Assembly: GCA_013115135.1 (NCBI GenBank)
Contig: JABANP010000324.1
Span: 1-58,553, forward strand
Reading direction: 5' to 3'
From: Perkinsus olseni
Lineage: Eukaryota > Perkinsozoa > Perkinsida > Perkinsidae
Length of the DNA: 58,553 bases
Part shown: piece by piece, positions 35,012 through 46,155 of the stretch
Layout of the letters: each line of letters begins with the position of its first letter
Numbering within the stretch: the stretch's first letter is position 1
Program-made: the position numbers and the translations under genes
Notes under the pieces: model-generated
The model's database searches: none
The model's input: the letters and a program-made list of their open reading frames with translations, nothing else
Told to the model about the DNA's origin: nothing

Positions 35012-35217
35012 GGAGAAACCTTGGTGGAACAAGTGGAAAAGCTATGGTGATGGGTGATCGATTGGAGGAATTGCCAACGGCCCTAACCTCTTTCGTATCT
35101 TGCACGCTCAACCTGAAGATACCCTACGAGAGGATGTTATTCACTCCACGGAGCACAATCTGCGCATGATAGCCACGCGGGACGCTCACTAGCGACGGGG
35201 CGTCGTAACACAAAGCC

Positions 35218-35237
35218 AATTTCGTGGCGCGCGACAC
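35218..35237 (+). promoter_or_regulatory. GC-rich palindromic motif upstream of NAP1
   Basis: AATTTCGTGGCGCGCGAC lies 207 bp before the NAP1 start codon. This would be a natural place for a promoter element, but the same motif also occurs in introns and coding exons elsewhere, so a regulatory role is only a possibility. Confidence 0.3.
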
Positions 35238-35239
35238 TT

Positions 35240-37260
35240 TTCAGTCGTTCACTCGCGTCTCTTCTTCGGTAGGGTAGGGGAATTTCTCGAACCCTTCATG
35301 TTTCCTTCAGTAGCAGATCGCCCTTAACAGTGCCTTCCTAACTGCCATCGAGTCTTTTCTCGGATCTCTAATTAGGGAAACCTCTAGCTGTGGTTCCAAG
35401 TGATTAGGATCACGCTTGTGTGTGCGGCTCGGGCGAGCGCGAAAGTTTGTGCGAGCTGTGGCACCCGATGACTGGCTAGTGAGCTAGTCGTGGAGTAATA
35501 TATGGAGGTGTTGGTGGATGTGCAACGAAGTGTTATAGCTCTTTCCCATCCCTCCCATTCCCTTGACGTTGGGGGACCCGGAGTGGCTCGGGGTTGTGGA
35601 GTTTCATGGTCTTGACGTGATCTCCTTACCCTAGCTACACCGGGTCTGCATTCGCGAATCCGGTCTCGAGGAGGTGTCGGACACCTAGTGTCCTTTTCTC
35701 GCGGGTTCTGGTTTCGCGTATGCCTCTCCCAACCTCAGCGTCTATGGGTTTCCGTGGTGGTACTGGTGGCCAGCGGTAGAGATGTTAGAATGAGGGAGAG
35801 ATGGAGCATCGTAATGGGGAGATGAGGGAAACGGACGTTGAATGGGAGGATACCGGGTCGTCGAGTGTAATATCATTCCGTAGAAACTTTTCAAAGTGTT
35901 TGGCTGAACTTTTGCATGTTTGTTGAGCTCGTAGATCTAAGTCTTAGCCACAACAGAACCCGGGTCTTCAACGGCCGTGGTCTCTCTCTTAAAACAGTCG
36001 CAGTGGACCCGGGTTTCCGTTGATATCGGAGCAGCGGCCAGCTGTAAGCGTCATTCTGAAATACTTAAGGAACTTTGTAGTACAAAGAATGTCATCCTTC
36101 AAGTAGTCACATAAAGGCATGTAAATATTTTTCAACACCCAATGGAAGATCGGGTCTCTACTCGTCAGTGTGAGGTTCTTAACCCCGGGGATAGGTAGCT
36201 GACCAACTCCGCCGGCTATGAGCGAGAGAGAGATAACTGGGCTGATCGTTCGAACGGGCATCGCTATGGGGACCATTGAGAACAGATTGCGGACGGCTCT
36301 CCGCAGCTATCTTACGAAAATTGTGAGAAAACTGATGTAGCCTTTCTTGCAGTGTAAAACGACGCAAGAAAACCATACCTAGCGTGATGAGTGCTAGATT
36401 TGCAACCCATTCTCATTTTTCTTCAGACGCGGAGCCGCCGAGTTTCTTGGATGCCCGACCAATCCTTTAGGGACACGTTTTCGAAGGCTTTCCGCCGTAT
36501 GAGCGTAAGTGGACCTCTGATACTCACAAAGTGGCGATCGAATTCCGAGACTTGGTTTTCCGAGAAACGTTGACACCAGTAGTGAGCTTTTCCTCATCGT
36601 TTGGGAATGTTTTTTGAAGACTTATGGACTGTAGTTGCCATGGCGTTCACTCGCCCGGCCTGGTATTGGGCCGACTTATATTCGCTCCAACCCGCAGCCT
36701 CCGATTGCAACGCTCCGCTGCGTCTAACCGAATCGAGCTATCGCAGTTTGATGAAACCTCACCGACCTTCCCGGGCGAAAGGCGCTCGTGCCATTCGCAC
36801 TCGTTCTCTTGGAAATATGCTGCAATCAGGAATCGAACCCATGCCCTTCAGATTTAAAGTCCGGGGAGCCACCAGCTCTCCTAGATTCTGTATATACTTA
36901 CTCCTGAATAAGATCTGCGTCCCATAGGTTCCCCTTTCAGGAGCCGATACTACGCGTCCGACGCAGGAGCAGTGTTGGTGGGCTGGAGGTGAGGCGGGGC
37001 GTGTTCGTCCTCATGCGGTCTCGTTTGGGCTACTGTCCCTGTTCGATGAGAATTGTTCTGTCTGGTCGCACCGATATGTTGATTATGGATACTGCAACAT
37101 TGCAACCTGGCCCACGATGGCTACGTTGGTAATCGATCTCTCCAAGCGCTTTTATAAGCCTCTGGTGATGATAGCGAGCGACAAGACTGCTGCATCTTGC
37201 ACTCTTGGTATTCCTCCACGATCTATACATAAATCTTCAACACGGTTGTACTAGATGATA
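35240..37260. other. Region without a recognised gene
   Basis: 35.2-35.9 kb has no convincing frame. The minus-strand frame 36276-35989 has an N-terminal hydrophobic stretch and ends SDINGNPGPLRLF, discussed as a finding. The rest is unassigned. Confidence 0.5.
36815..36895 (-). other. tRNA-like sequence
   Basis: On the minus strand a D-arm-like GAGAGCTGGTGGCTC is followed by GGACTTTAAATCTG, which could form an anticodon arm with loop CTTTAAA, and by GGGTTCGATTCC, a good T arm core. The acceptor ends do not pair convincingly. If it folds this way the anticodon would be TTA, which no standard tRNA carries. A tRNA relic or tRNA-derived repeat is more likely than a gene. Confidence 0.25.
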
Positions 37261-38160
37261 TCTTTCCTTGACTCCAGCGAGAAGTACCGTGCCGTTGAGA
37301 ACAATCTGGACGAGTCCAGAGAGCGCCACTTGCTTACCACCCACAACGTATCTTAGGTTGACCCGTGAAGGATACATTTGGTCCCGTCCTCAGGGCCTGC
37401 CTTCTTCTGATCGTCTCGAAGTCAAACTCCGCCCCGAGCCGTGTCAATGCCCAGTCATTCTCAAGGTGGACAGCGACTGGATGCCGCAAGGCTACAGCGA
37501 ATTCGGCCAAGAGTACCAGAGAGGAATCTTACCTCGATCAAAGGCTTGGCCGAGAATCGAAAAGAAGACTTCCTTTATTGGCTTCCTCATCGAGGTCAAT
37601 CCTGTCTCTAAGACCTTTTCAATTTCTCATGCGAGATGCAGTCCAGCGACCAACCTGTCGCCTGAGGAACATAACATCGGGTAGTAAGGACGCGGCCTTC
37701 TGCGTGGACATCAAATATGGAGGGCGCTCCCCATAATTTTCCGGACCTCCAAGCGAATTGGATACTGCATTTGTGGCATGCATGTAGTCGCAGGGTACCT
37801 CGCCCCACCCAATCGCAGTAGCGCCAAGCCACTGCGCTCGTGGTCGTAGAGAAATCGGAAGCCTCATGGTCAGGAAGAATTTGTTCGGCAGTGTAACAAG
37901 TGATGTTGGCAAACGCCTTTTTTCACCGGTTCGTCTTTTTTCGTCAAAAACGAAATTACGGCGCTCGCGGGTTGGACGCCTGAGAATGTGTAACGAAAAT
38001 TTCTGTTCCGCAGAGTATCCGGATGTCCTGTGGCTGGTATGATAGAAACGATGCTTTTCTCTGTGAAAGGCCATTCTCTTTGGTCTGGAAACAAATACGG
38101 CACTCGCACAGGCTTTTTGTCAGAGTGTATGAATTTGCTCGGGTATAATCTCAGTCTAGA
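37260..38160 (+). other. Unresolved open frames, possibly exons
   Basis: The plus-strand frames 37,268-37,684 and 37,365-37,736 overlap in two phases, and neither resembles a known protein. Base composition is coding-like. I cannot fix splice sites. They may belong to the same gene as the exon ending at 38,771. Confidence 0.25.
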
Positions 38161-38170
38161 TGTGGACGAC

Positions 38171-38392
38171 AGTACGGGTACGGTCTAGTACGGAGTACGG
38201 CTCCGTACCCGTACTACCCGTCGAAGCGGTTCCCAAGTACCGTACTAGTACGCCGTACTTGAAGTACGGCGTAATCCAATACACGCATGCGTTATTTAGT
38301 GTAGTTTAATACGTACTAGTTTCTCCGTACCCGTACTAGGTTGACAGTTTGAACGTACTCCGTACCGTACTTTCCTCGACCCCAGTACGGTT
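38171..38392. repeat. GTAC-rich palindromic repeat element
   Basis: About 220 bp dominated by GTACGG and CCGTAC words. It contains a hairpin with perfect 13-bp arms (38171-38183 and 38203-38215) and further inverted CCGTACTAGTACG-type copies. The two ends, AGTACGGGTACGG and CTCCGTACCGTACT, are roughly inverted, as in a small foldback element. No coding potential. Confidence 0.8.
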
Positions 38393-38529
38393 GCCCAGCT
38401 CTATCTCAGTCCGATCAGTGGCATAATAACAACGCGTTTTTGCAAGGTCATTTTTGATCTGAAAACTAACTATCTCTCCTGGCGGGACGAGGTTCTTTTT
38501 CAGAGTAAATAACTTTTCCCTGCCGGAGG

Positions 38530-38771
38530 GTGAAGGTTGGGACGGCCTGTGTAGTCTCAAGGGGTGCCGTAACGCGGCAAGAATTGCGAATAAAGTATGG
38601 TTCAAAAAGGATGCGCCACCGACCCTGTCGACGCTGTTGGAAGTCTGCAAGGATATGCTGGGCAACGGAACAGCAGGAGCCTCTCCGAAACTGATAGAGG
38701 AACCGATGATGGGCCTCAGGAACGCAGTAAATAGGAAAACTACCGACTTGGAATGGAAGCTGGGTTTCTGA
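38530..38771 (+). CDS. Terminal exon of an unknown gene
   Basis: A clean plus-strand frame without a start Met reads EGWDGLCSLKGCRNAARIA, then KKDAPPTLSTLLEVCKDML, then SPKLIEEPMMGLRNAVN, and stops at 38,771. The sequence is protein-like (alternating helix-type residues), but I recognise no family. An acceptor is likely near 38,505 (TTTTTCAG) or 38,525. The stop lies in the tRNA-like palindrome at 38,759-38,800. Confidence 0.4.
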
Positions 38772-38800
38772 TCCGGGAGATCTCCGGTTCGAAACCCAGC
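38759..38800. repeat. Perfect 10-bp arm inverted repeat with tRNA-like look
   Basis: GCTGGGTTTC (38759-38768) and GAAACCCAGC (38791-38800) are exact complements. Inside is a second palindrome (GGAGATCTCC). The outside flanks TGGAATG and CATGCCA also nearly pair. GGTTCGAAACC resembles a T arm, but the whole is too short for a tRNA. Confidence 0.8.
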
Positions 38801-39237
38801 CATGCCAACTTCTTGGGTTATTGTGCCATGTCGATGTTCAAAATAATAATATCCTTCGATGACGAGCCTCGTGTTCACCCCGCCGGTCATGTTTTTCGAT
38901 TTCCTACAGTTCTACGAATTGACTTTTCCTCGTTCTTTCCGAGGCCACCAGAACTGTGAGTGTATCCCTCAGTGTATTCAGCCCTGTTTAATAAACCCGC
39001 CCTCCCAAAATAAGAGCATGCTAATTTTTTTTCGGGTTTTCTGGAATATTTTCTGCTTCTTTTGCGTAAAAACTAGAATATATCAGAGCAAGTGCGATGG
39101 TCGCAGTAACCAGAAATTGGAAAGAATAGGTTATTTTGTGAGGCGTTCAGTAAGAAGGTAAAATCGGGGACGGAAACCTCGAACGCTACCGGGAGAATGG
39201 CGGGCAGTCAGATCGTTTTAGTGTCATCGTTTCAGTT

Positions 39238-39369
39238 ATGTTTCGTCTATCTGAATTTGTCCTAGTATTGCCGGTTCTTCTGGACGGCGTGAGCTCAACG
39301 TGGGCAGACGAGGTGGTAACGGTCATAGGCTTACACGTCGAATCATACCACATTCCCACCTCTTCGTGA
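39238..39369 (+). CDS. Possible first exon with signal peptide
   Basis: Starts MFRLSEFVLVLPVLLDGVSSTWA, a plausible signal peptide, and reaches a GTGAGT donor near 39,367 (CTCTTC/GTGAGTG). Following stretches with good splice sites lie near 39,430-39,490 (donor GTGAGTG) and 39,580-39,712 (acceptor CTACAG, donor GTAGTACGG). The phases that would join them could not be settled. Unknown family. Confidence 0.3.
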   Translation: MFRLSEFVLVLPVLLDGVSSTWADEVVTVIGLHVESYHIPTSS

Positions 39370-40016
39370 GTGTTTTGGATTTTCGAATAGTCGGGTGAAG
39401 AAGCGTTGTCGTCTTGCAATGGAATCCAGGATCATCTTCAGTTCCCGGCGCGAACGGCGATGAACGTGAGGGACCGACTGCCTTCAAACTGTGAGTGTCA
39501 CGCCAGCATGGCGGTGCCACCCGACTGGCTTCCTGCATATCCTCAAACTGATCTACCGGAATATCTTTCTACAGCGACCAGACTCGACCAGCCGGTCAGC
39601 CCGAAGGTCGGATTCTCTGCTATTTTGAGACGGGGAGTTCCGGACACCATCTCGCTTATATCGGTCCACTGCTCGCCGGCGACGCTCCTTGTTGAACCGT
39701 GGGGCTACAGGTAGTACGGGATGGCGACGATTCAGGCCCTCGCTGGATTTTCGTGGCCTTCTCCAAGGCGAGGAGTTTATTGCGAATTCGTCAGCCAGGG
39801 GATGAATTTGTTTTTGAATCTTTTTGTCGTGTCTCATGATGTGCTCAGCTGCGCGGCAAGCTCGTAAAATTGAAGGTATCTTGGCGCGGAAAAAATTTTT
39901 TTCGCGTTATTTTCGTCCGCAAGGTATGAAGGTCAAAATATGATGGCCTCATTGAGAAAGTATTCGATTCTGCTTGAGTATTCCTATTTTCCGGAATACT
40001 AGTCGACGGGTACTCG

Positions 40017-40244
40017 ATGACATCGGATGAATCAGGTTCAGAAAAATCGATCTTTCCCGGGGGTCCTCCAGATGGGACGGCCGCTGTTCTCCTGCGAAAT
40101 GCGATGAGGTCTTCGCACTCGCGAACGACATGTGGTTCTAACAGAAAATTGCCAGCGGACCTGACGATGCTGAAAGATCTTTGCGACGCGGTGGCTGAGG
40201 GCGATGAAAGATTCCTGAGACCAAAAGCACCGTTCGAAAATTGA
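40017..40244 (+). CDS. Possible exon of an unknown gene
   Basis: The open frame reads IFPGGPPDGTAAVLLRNAM, then LPADLTMLKDLCDAVAEGD. It looks like protein, is not recognised, and may continue the gene proposed at 39.2-39.7 kb. Confidence 0.3.
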   Translation: MTSDESGSEKSIFPGGPPDGTAAVLLRNAMRSSHSRTTCGSNRKLPADLTMLKDLCDAVAEGDERFLRPKAPFEN

Positions 40245-40888
40245 CGTAGAGGGCTTGGTGTAGTTTGCCCCCGTACTTGGTATTTGAAAGACTTGTTTTT
40301 CGTACGTGCTGACTCGGTGCGCATGATGTTCGGTGAGGTTGGACCGTGGTGGTGTGAACTATGAAGATACGGTTGTAATGATTCTGGCTAGACTTGTGTT
40401 CTAGTAGAAGGAGGGATTTCTCCCCATACTTGCATGAGAGCAGACGAATGACATTGGCTCTGTCTGACAGAGTCTGTCATTCCCGTGCGAAACGCGGGTG
40501 GGTGGCTGCAGCACGCTTTACAATTCATACTTGCGCTGGAGGGTAGGAGGATCGAAAGGAGTGGTATCAACAGCGCACAAAGAATTATTCATTAATTTTG
40601 GAGACCCGATTGACTTCTAGAACTCTCACTGATCTCAGACATAAAAATATAAACAATTCTTGCTAGCATGATAGCAGCTAAGAGGAGACACGCACATTCA
40701 GGGATGACACAGTCCTGTCTCGATTGCTATCAGCTATAGCCGGTGATCACCATAGGCCCTATGATGTAGGGCCGGGCCCCTAGTAGCGGTCCCCTACCAT
40801 GATGGCCTCAGTGAACAGACTGCTGTGACAGTGTTCTCGTTCTAAGTTTGCTTACCGCTGCTAGCAGCACGCCCGTGGGGCCTTTGCA

Positions 40889-43800
40889 ATGACTTCTTCC
40901 ATCGTAGCAATGGCCGGGCCGAGCTTCATCAGTCGGACCCCGATTCAGCGCCGCGGAGACGATGATTTCTCCCCGGCCTACTATTACCTGAAGGTCTACG
41001 TTGGTGGACTGCCTCGGGGAGCCACAGAGGCTGATGTAGTTCAATGGGAGGGAGGTGTTTTTTCGGCTTGTGCGATGGTCTGGAGTGCTTATTTCCAGGA
41101 ATTGGTGAAAATTTTTCGTGGGAAAATCTTTTCGCGGGCTGACGGTATGTAGTTTTGCCATTATTAATACAATGAAATTGAGTATTGGATAATGACAACA
41201 AAAAGTGAGGCTGAGACCAATCAATGGTGTTTATTCTTTTTTTATACGGCTAATTTGACTGGCCATCTCCGATGGTCTGTATTCCATCGGGACTTGGTAA
41301 TTGCACGGAGCAAGTTTTGCTATAATCGTTGAAAGTTGCGATTTTTATGGTACGAATCTTGCCTATTAATATATAGTATTATTTTATGATATATGTATAA
41401 TTTGTATAGTATGGAGGCCATACTATATACAGTCCTCCAAGTAAATTTGGAATAAAGTGTAGTATACCACTGTATATGGCGTAATTTTATAATATATATT
41501 GACAGTAATTATCTATGATATTCCGTATATGGGAATACGTAAAATAATATAATTTACCTGAGTCCATCTCTGAGACATGTAAGTAGTCCGTTGATTGAAA
41601 ATCTCTCTCCAATAGCCATGTGGGAAAAAGTAAACTTTTCCTTGAGAGCAAATTCCTTCGGAATTAAGTATCTGAGGAATCTTTGCTGTGCGCAAACTCA
41701 GATGCTGAGCTACTTCTCGCGGTACGGCCCCGTAGCTGACACCTGGCTGTATCGATCTTCTGATCCGGCCAAGATGAACTTGCCTCCGTACGGATTTGTC
41801 ACTTTCCGTAACGCTGCAGACGCTGATGCTGCTGTCGCGAGCGAACACGATTACCAGGGAGCGCACACTCTGCAGGTGAGAGGATGGGACGAGAGGACAG
41901 AGGTTGTCTCAGTATGCGTTGAGAATAGCTAGATTTACAGTAATAGCCTAGCTACATCCTACAGTAGTAGGATTCCTACTACTGTTAATCAGGATTACAC
42001 TTAACTGTTATTAAATTACGGTTACAATTAATCAGGGCATCTTTTATTAGGATCCGCTACATCCTCGTACAAGAAACCAGTAACAGCTACAGTAATTAGT
42101 CTCAGTAATAGCCCTCTGAGGAATACTGAGACTTCTCAACGTACAGGGCGAACAAGCAATTCGTGAACTTTCGGAAAAGTTTCATTTTTTGCGATTTGCA
42201 GACGAGCTGGTTCACCCTGTGGTCCCCAACTCTGATAAAAACTCGCACAGCGTGAACACAGGACCGGCATTCTCTGGAGCGGTGGTTGTCGTGGGCGTTT
42301 CAGAATATGTGAGCTCATCGTTTCTTTGGAAGTCACTCTGTTCGTGGGGCACGATACCGTTAGGCAGCAGTAGGGTACGTAGTGCGGGAGTCTGCCATGC
42401 CCCTACCGTAATTTCGTATCATCACGAGCGCGCTGTGAGGCTCCATGGACAGGCCCTTCTCTGGTAGGGATAGTGATCAGGTTAACTACGCAACGATGAA
42501 GAAGTCAGTGTCCTCGGCTGGAACGTTGGAATCAGCAATACCGAGTGGAGCTTTGGACGAGTCAGCTGTGGGCACAGTGGCCGCATCAGGCTTGACGATT
42601 GCTGGGACCACTGAAACTGAGCTGGGAGAGTTCTTCTCGCAATGGGGATTGGTAAATACGGGGCGTTAACTGTGCGTCACATTTGTATAGTGGATGGCGG
42701 CAGCGTTATCCCATGGATGGTGGCGGGTTCCATCCGTGGCTGTGGTATTTTCTGCTAAGAAAATAATTGTGATGTCCCTTGATGCTCGGCTGCAAGCGTA
42801 GCCCTCCTTCTGGATCGCCCATCGAGTATACGACAGCGTTGCATTCTCCTCGGTCAGTTCATTCCGTGTGTTGACTTGTCACTTGGTAGTATCTACCCTG
42901 CCCAGAGCTCGTACAACCACACGCCCCTTCGAGAATTGAAGTCGTTAACGACGGGGTCTGAATCTCTGTCGTGTTCTGGTGTTTCTGTTCTCCCAGCGCT
43001 CGAGCTCAGGTGCTGCTAGTGTTGAAGTCAGCCGAGGAACCCTCCAGTTGCCTCGTACAGTACTCGGCGAGGGAGGGCGCGGTGAGGCTACTAGCAGAAC
43101 CATCGTTGAGCTTCAAGGTTAGGGGAATTTCGTGGCGCAGTGACGGTAACTTGTCCTCGATCAGGGAGCAGCAATAACGGTAACGCAACGTGATGTGCCG
43201 GCGAACCTAGGGTACGATGAGGAGTATCTTGTCCGGAGAGCGACAGCTCGGCATAGAGCGAAGACAAGGAGTCCTTACGAAGGAAGTAGTTCCTGGGGGT
43301 CCCTTGCGGTGGGGTCGAATCGGTTGTTCATCATCCAGTTGCCCGCCGAGTTTTTGCACGTTGGGAAATTCCTTCGGAGAGATTGTCTGCGAGATTTTAC
43401 CATACTCGTTTCCAAGTTTATTGGAAAACCCCTGCGCTCGAACTCGAACCTGCTTCGGATCTTCCTGGATATCACCCTCTTTAGCTCAGCTCCAATGTGA
43501 GTCGCATTGTGTGGCTGTTCAGTGTTGAGGTTATGGCTTTACAGTAATTGTTGACAAATTCTCGGAAAAATTAGGAGAAAATGTGGTATGGCTCTGGGAA
43601 CGCATCGCCTCCGGCCCAGATACAGAGGCGAGCCTGTTGGACCTCGGTGACCCGCCGCAGCTGCCGAAGCTGCGTGGATACGAATTCTCCATGGGCCGAT
43701 TGATGGCGGGAAGGTCGGTTGGTGGGCTCTGGAAGGTTGCGTATAGCTGATCTGACTGAAGTTTCCGGACTTTGTTTTTCCCCCACTGGGTTGCCTGGCA

Positions 43801-44153
43801 GAGAATTTTCGTAGGTCATTTTGATACCCAGTTCGATAAAGTAATTCTGGATCTGAGAATCGATTTTGGAATTGATGTTTAAACGAAAATGCGGATCCAG
43901 AATCGATTCTCAGTTTCGTGATTTGTTTATTGGACGGCTCCTGAGTGCTGCGCAGAATTTGCAAAACTCTTAGTCAGGCGAGTAGTAGCAACAGCAGAAT
44001 TTAGTCTCCTCAGGCCCAGGGGAGAATCCACCGTCCCCATCGAGCTAGCCCCTGTTAACGGGGAGAGCGGTCGGTCCAGTGCAGCAGTCCTGCGCCCTCG
44101 AAGCGGAATTGATGTCACCTTGAGACGGAAGAGCGGGGACGATGCCGAGTAGG
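40889..44153 (+). CDS. RNA-binding protein with several RRM domains (multi-exon)
   Basis: Exon 1 (40889-41035) ends LKVYVGGLPRGATEAD, the RNP2 strand of an RRM. Intron 41036-41701 (GAT/GTAGTT to CTCAG, phase 0) joins it to exon 2 (from 41702): MLSYFSRYGPVADTWLY, then YGFVTFRNAADADAAV (RNP1), then HTLQVR. Exon 2 ends at 41875 (CAG/GTGAGA) or 41914 (TCA/GTATGC). RRM-like halves follow at 42,250-42,450 (GAVVVVGVSEYV), 42,600-42,655 (ETELGEFFSQWGLV) and 43,000-43,130 (LLVLKSAEEPSSCLVQY). A further piece lies near 43,555-43,760 (VVWLWERIASG). A last exon ends DVTLRRKSGDDAE at 44,153. Proteins with repeated RRMs bind pre-mRNA or mRNA in splicing or translation. Exons between 41.9 and 43.9 kb are placed by content only. 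Confidence 0.7.
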
Positions 44154-45819
44154 TGCAAATGTTGTGGTCGGGTAACTCGGGGATCCCTCGGCACGAGAGA
44201 ACGGCTCTATCATCGATTTTCTCTCGGACTTGTGGATGATATTGGAAATGTGTTTGTGAGTTTATAGTCCAACGCGGGTTCCGGCTTGATGAGGCTTTTG
44301 CTGATGTGCTCAGTTAGGAGCTCTCTGTAGCGATCAATTTGCAGTGTAATGAGACGGTCGGCACTGTGTGTTTCTTCTTGGGACTGTCTCGCTGGAAATT
44401 CACCACCTTTTTTTCGTGATCTACAGTTTTACGCGACTTTGAGAAGTGCGATCTGGTATCGCTTCGCGAGAAAGTACTACGAAGGGACTGTATTAAACAA
44501 CAATGAAGACAGGATGAACTTATATCACCCTCCGGACCATCGGCCTGGCGAGGGTCTTTCAACCGGGCGCTGATGTCTCCTGAACACCACTACTTCATGT
44601 TCTTCATGGACAGCGGCGGAACGGACTCGAACTCAGCCCTCATGGGCGTGGTGTGGCATATTATAGTTTCTCGTGATGGAGAGACTGCAATATTTTTCCT
44701 GATATTTACATTACATCACAATTGCAGTGTGAAACGCGATTTACACTCGGTACTTCACGATAAATCAGTTCCCTCGCGATATGATCCGTGTGTTTTTTTG
44801 TGATATATGTGGCGAGTGTCTCGTTTTTCGCCTCAGACATTAGACAATCACACAACCCGGGCAATGTGAAGAACGCGATTTACACCGCATATTCCGCGAT
44901 GAATCAATTTTCTCAAGAAATTCTCAATGTGTTTTGGGCGAAATGATCGTCATTGCCATATGTTTTTTCGGGAAGTGATTTGCCTTCATATCACATCTCT
45001 GTTAGCGCTTTCTTTTCACTTTGCGAAAAACGCCACCTCGCGTATTACGGTGAAACTCGATTGATGTCGGTCATCAAAATTTGGTATCTTGGCAACTCAG
45101 GTCACCTTCGCCGAAGAGTTGGAAAGCATCAGAGAGTAATGGCGGTAATAATGGTCGAGGCGACAACAAGAGACGGAGAAGGGGATCGAGCGATCTGTCG
45201 AGAAGTCGGAGGCGGAGCGATGATAAGACAACGTGAGTTCGATTTATCGTTCGCTAGCCGATGCGATGAATCTTATCGTTCGTCATCGTGGACATCTCGA
45301 CTGACTAATGCGATGGAAGCACACTAGCGCGATTCGAGACCTTGTTTTGACACTGTGTGCTGCCCGTTGGTGTCTTCCGGGAGTTCTTCTCCGCGCTCCG
45401 CAGCGTGAGCATGGGGTCGCGGACGGATACGGAACCTCTCGTGGGGTTTCTCCAACTGAAGATCGTGGAGGAAAGTACAGCAAGGCTCGGTTGTATTTTA
45501 GGCCTTCTCCGAGTCGGCGAGATGTTACTTGAGGGTGTGTCACTGCGGGTTCTTCGTACTGAGCTATTGAGTAACGACTGTACGATGCTGTATGCCTGTG
45601 GTGGTGGCTGTTGCCTGTTGTTCCTCATGCAGGAATTTCCAACGCGCTCCAGAAAGAGTTGCGTTATGGTCAAAGTATCGCCATCGACCATTCCTGAAGG
45701 TTGACAGTGTCAAGTTGACACGCTTCAATGCAGGGACAGTGATTCACTGGCGTGCGCCATCTGGTCAGCTCACAAAACAAGAGCAGCTTTTCGATGGGCT
45801 CCACCGCGTTCCCGCTTGA
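44142..45819 (+). CDS. Probable multi-exon gene with an Arg/Ser-rich exon, unknown family
   Basis: A start at 44142 would give MPSRCKCCGRVTRG, ending before a GTGAGT donor near 44,260; its first bases overlap the RRM stop. Protein-like stretches follow at 44,380-44,570 (FYATLRSAIWYRFARKYYE) and 44,560-44,650 (SPEHHYFMFFMDSGG). An exon at about 45,101-45,231 has a perfect CTCAG acceptor and GTGAGT donor and encodes KSWKASESNGG, then RRRRGSSDLSRSRRRSDD. The last exon starts after CATGCAG near 45,640 and ends GLHRVPA at 45,819. The Arg/Ser stretch suggests a nuclear RNA-processing protein. Exon order and phases are not proven, and this could be two genes. Confidence 0.35.
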
Positions 45820-46155
45820 GGGTTCGTTATGGCCTCAATAAGAGCGGAAAAACAACCGCCGCCTGAAAGAGATCATACCCAAATTGTGTATGATCTGTGC
45901 AATCATGTGTGTTTGGGGGGGAGGCGTAGGAGCACTAACGATAGCAGGACCAGTCCACGATTGACGAACACAATAGGCCGGAAAGAGTCGATGTATGAAA
46001 AGGGACAACTACAAAATGGCTAACTCGCTAATGGCTAAGGATCGATCAACATCGTAAGTTACGCATATACATTGGCGCGCCGAAATTGAACGGCTCTACT
46101 AACAACTCTAACAATGTGCAACACAGTACATCATGGACGAGCGCTTTGATCAGCT

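Noticed and set aside
38749..38806. A tRNA gene with TGGAATG/CATGCCA acceptor
   Set aside because: Only about 58 nt long, with no D arm, and the palindrome folds differently.
38336..38890. A 184-codon minus-strand gene
   Set aside because: It runs antisense to a better plus-strand exon and through the GTAC repeat element.
39713..39737. A 25-bp intron (GTAGTACGG to TTCAG)
   Set aside because: The phase fits, but the surrounding exons are not established, so a chance GT-AG pair is as likely.
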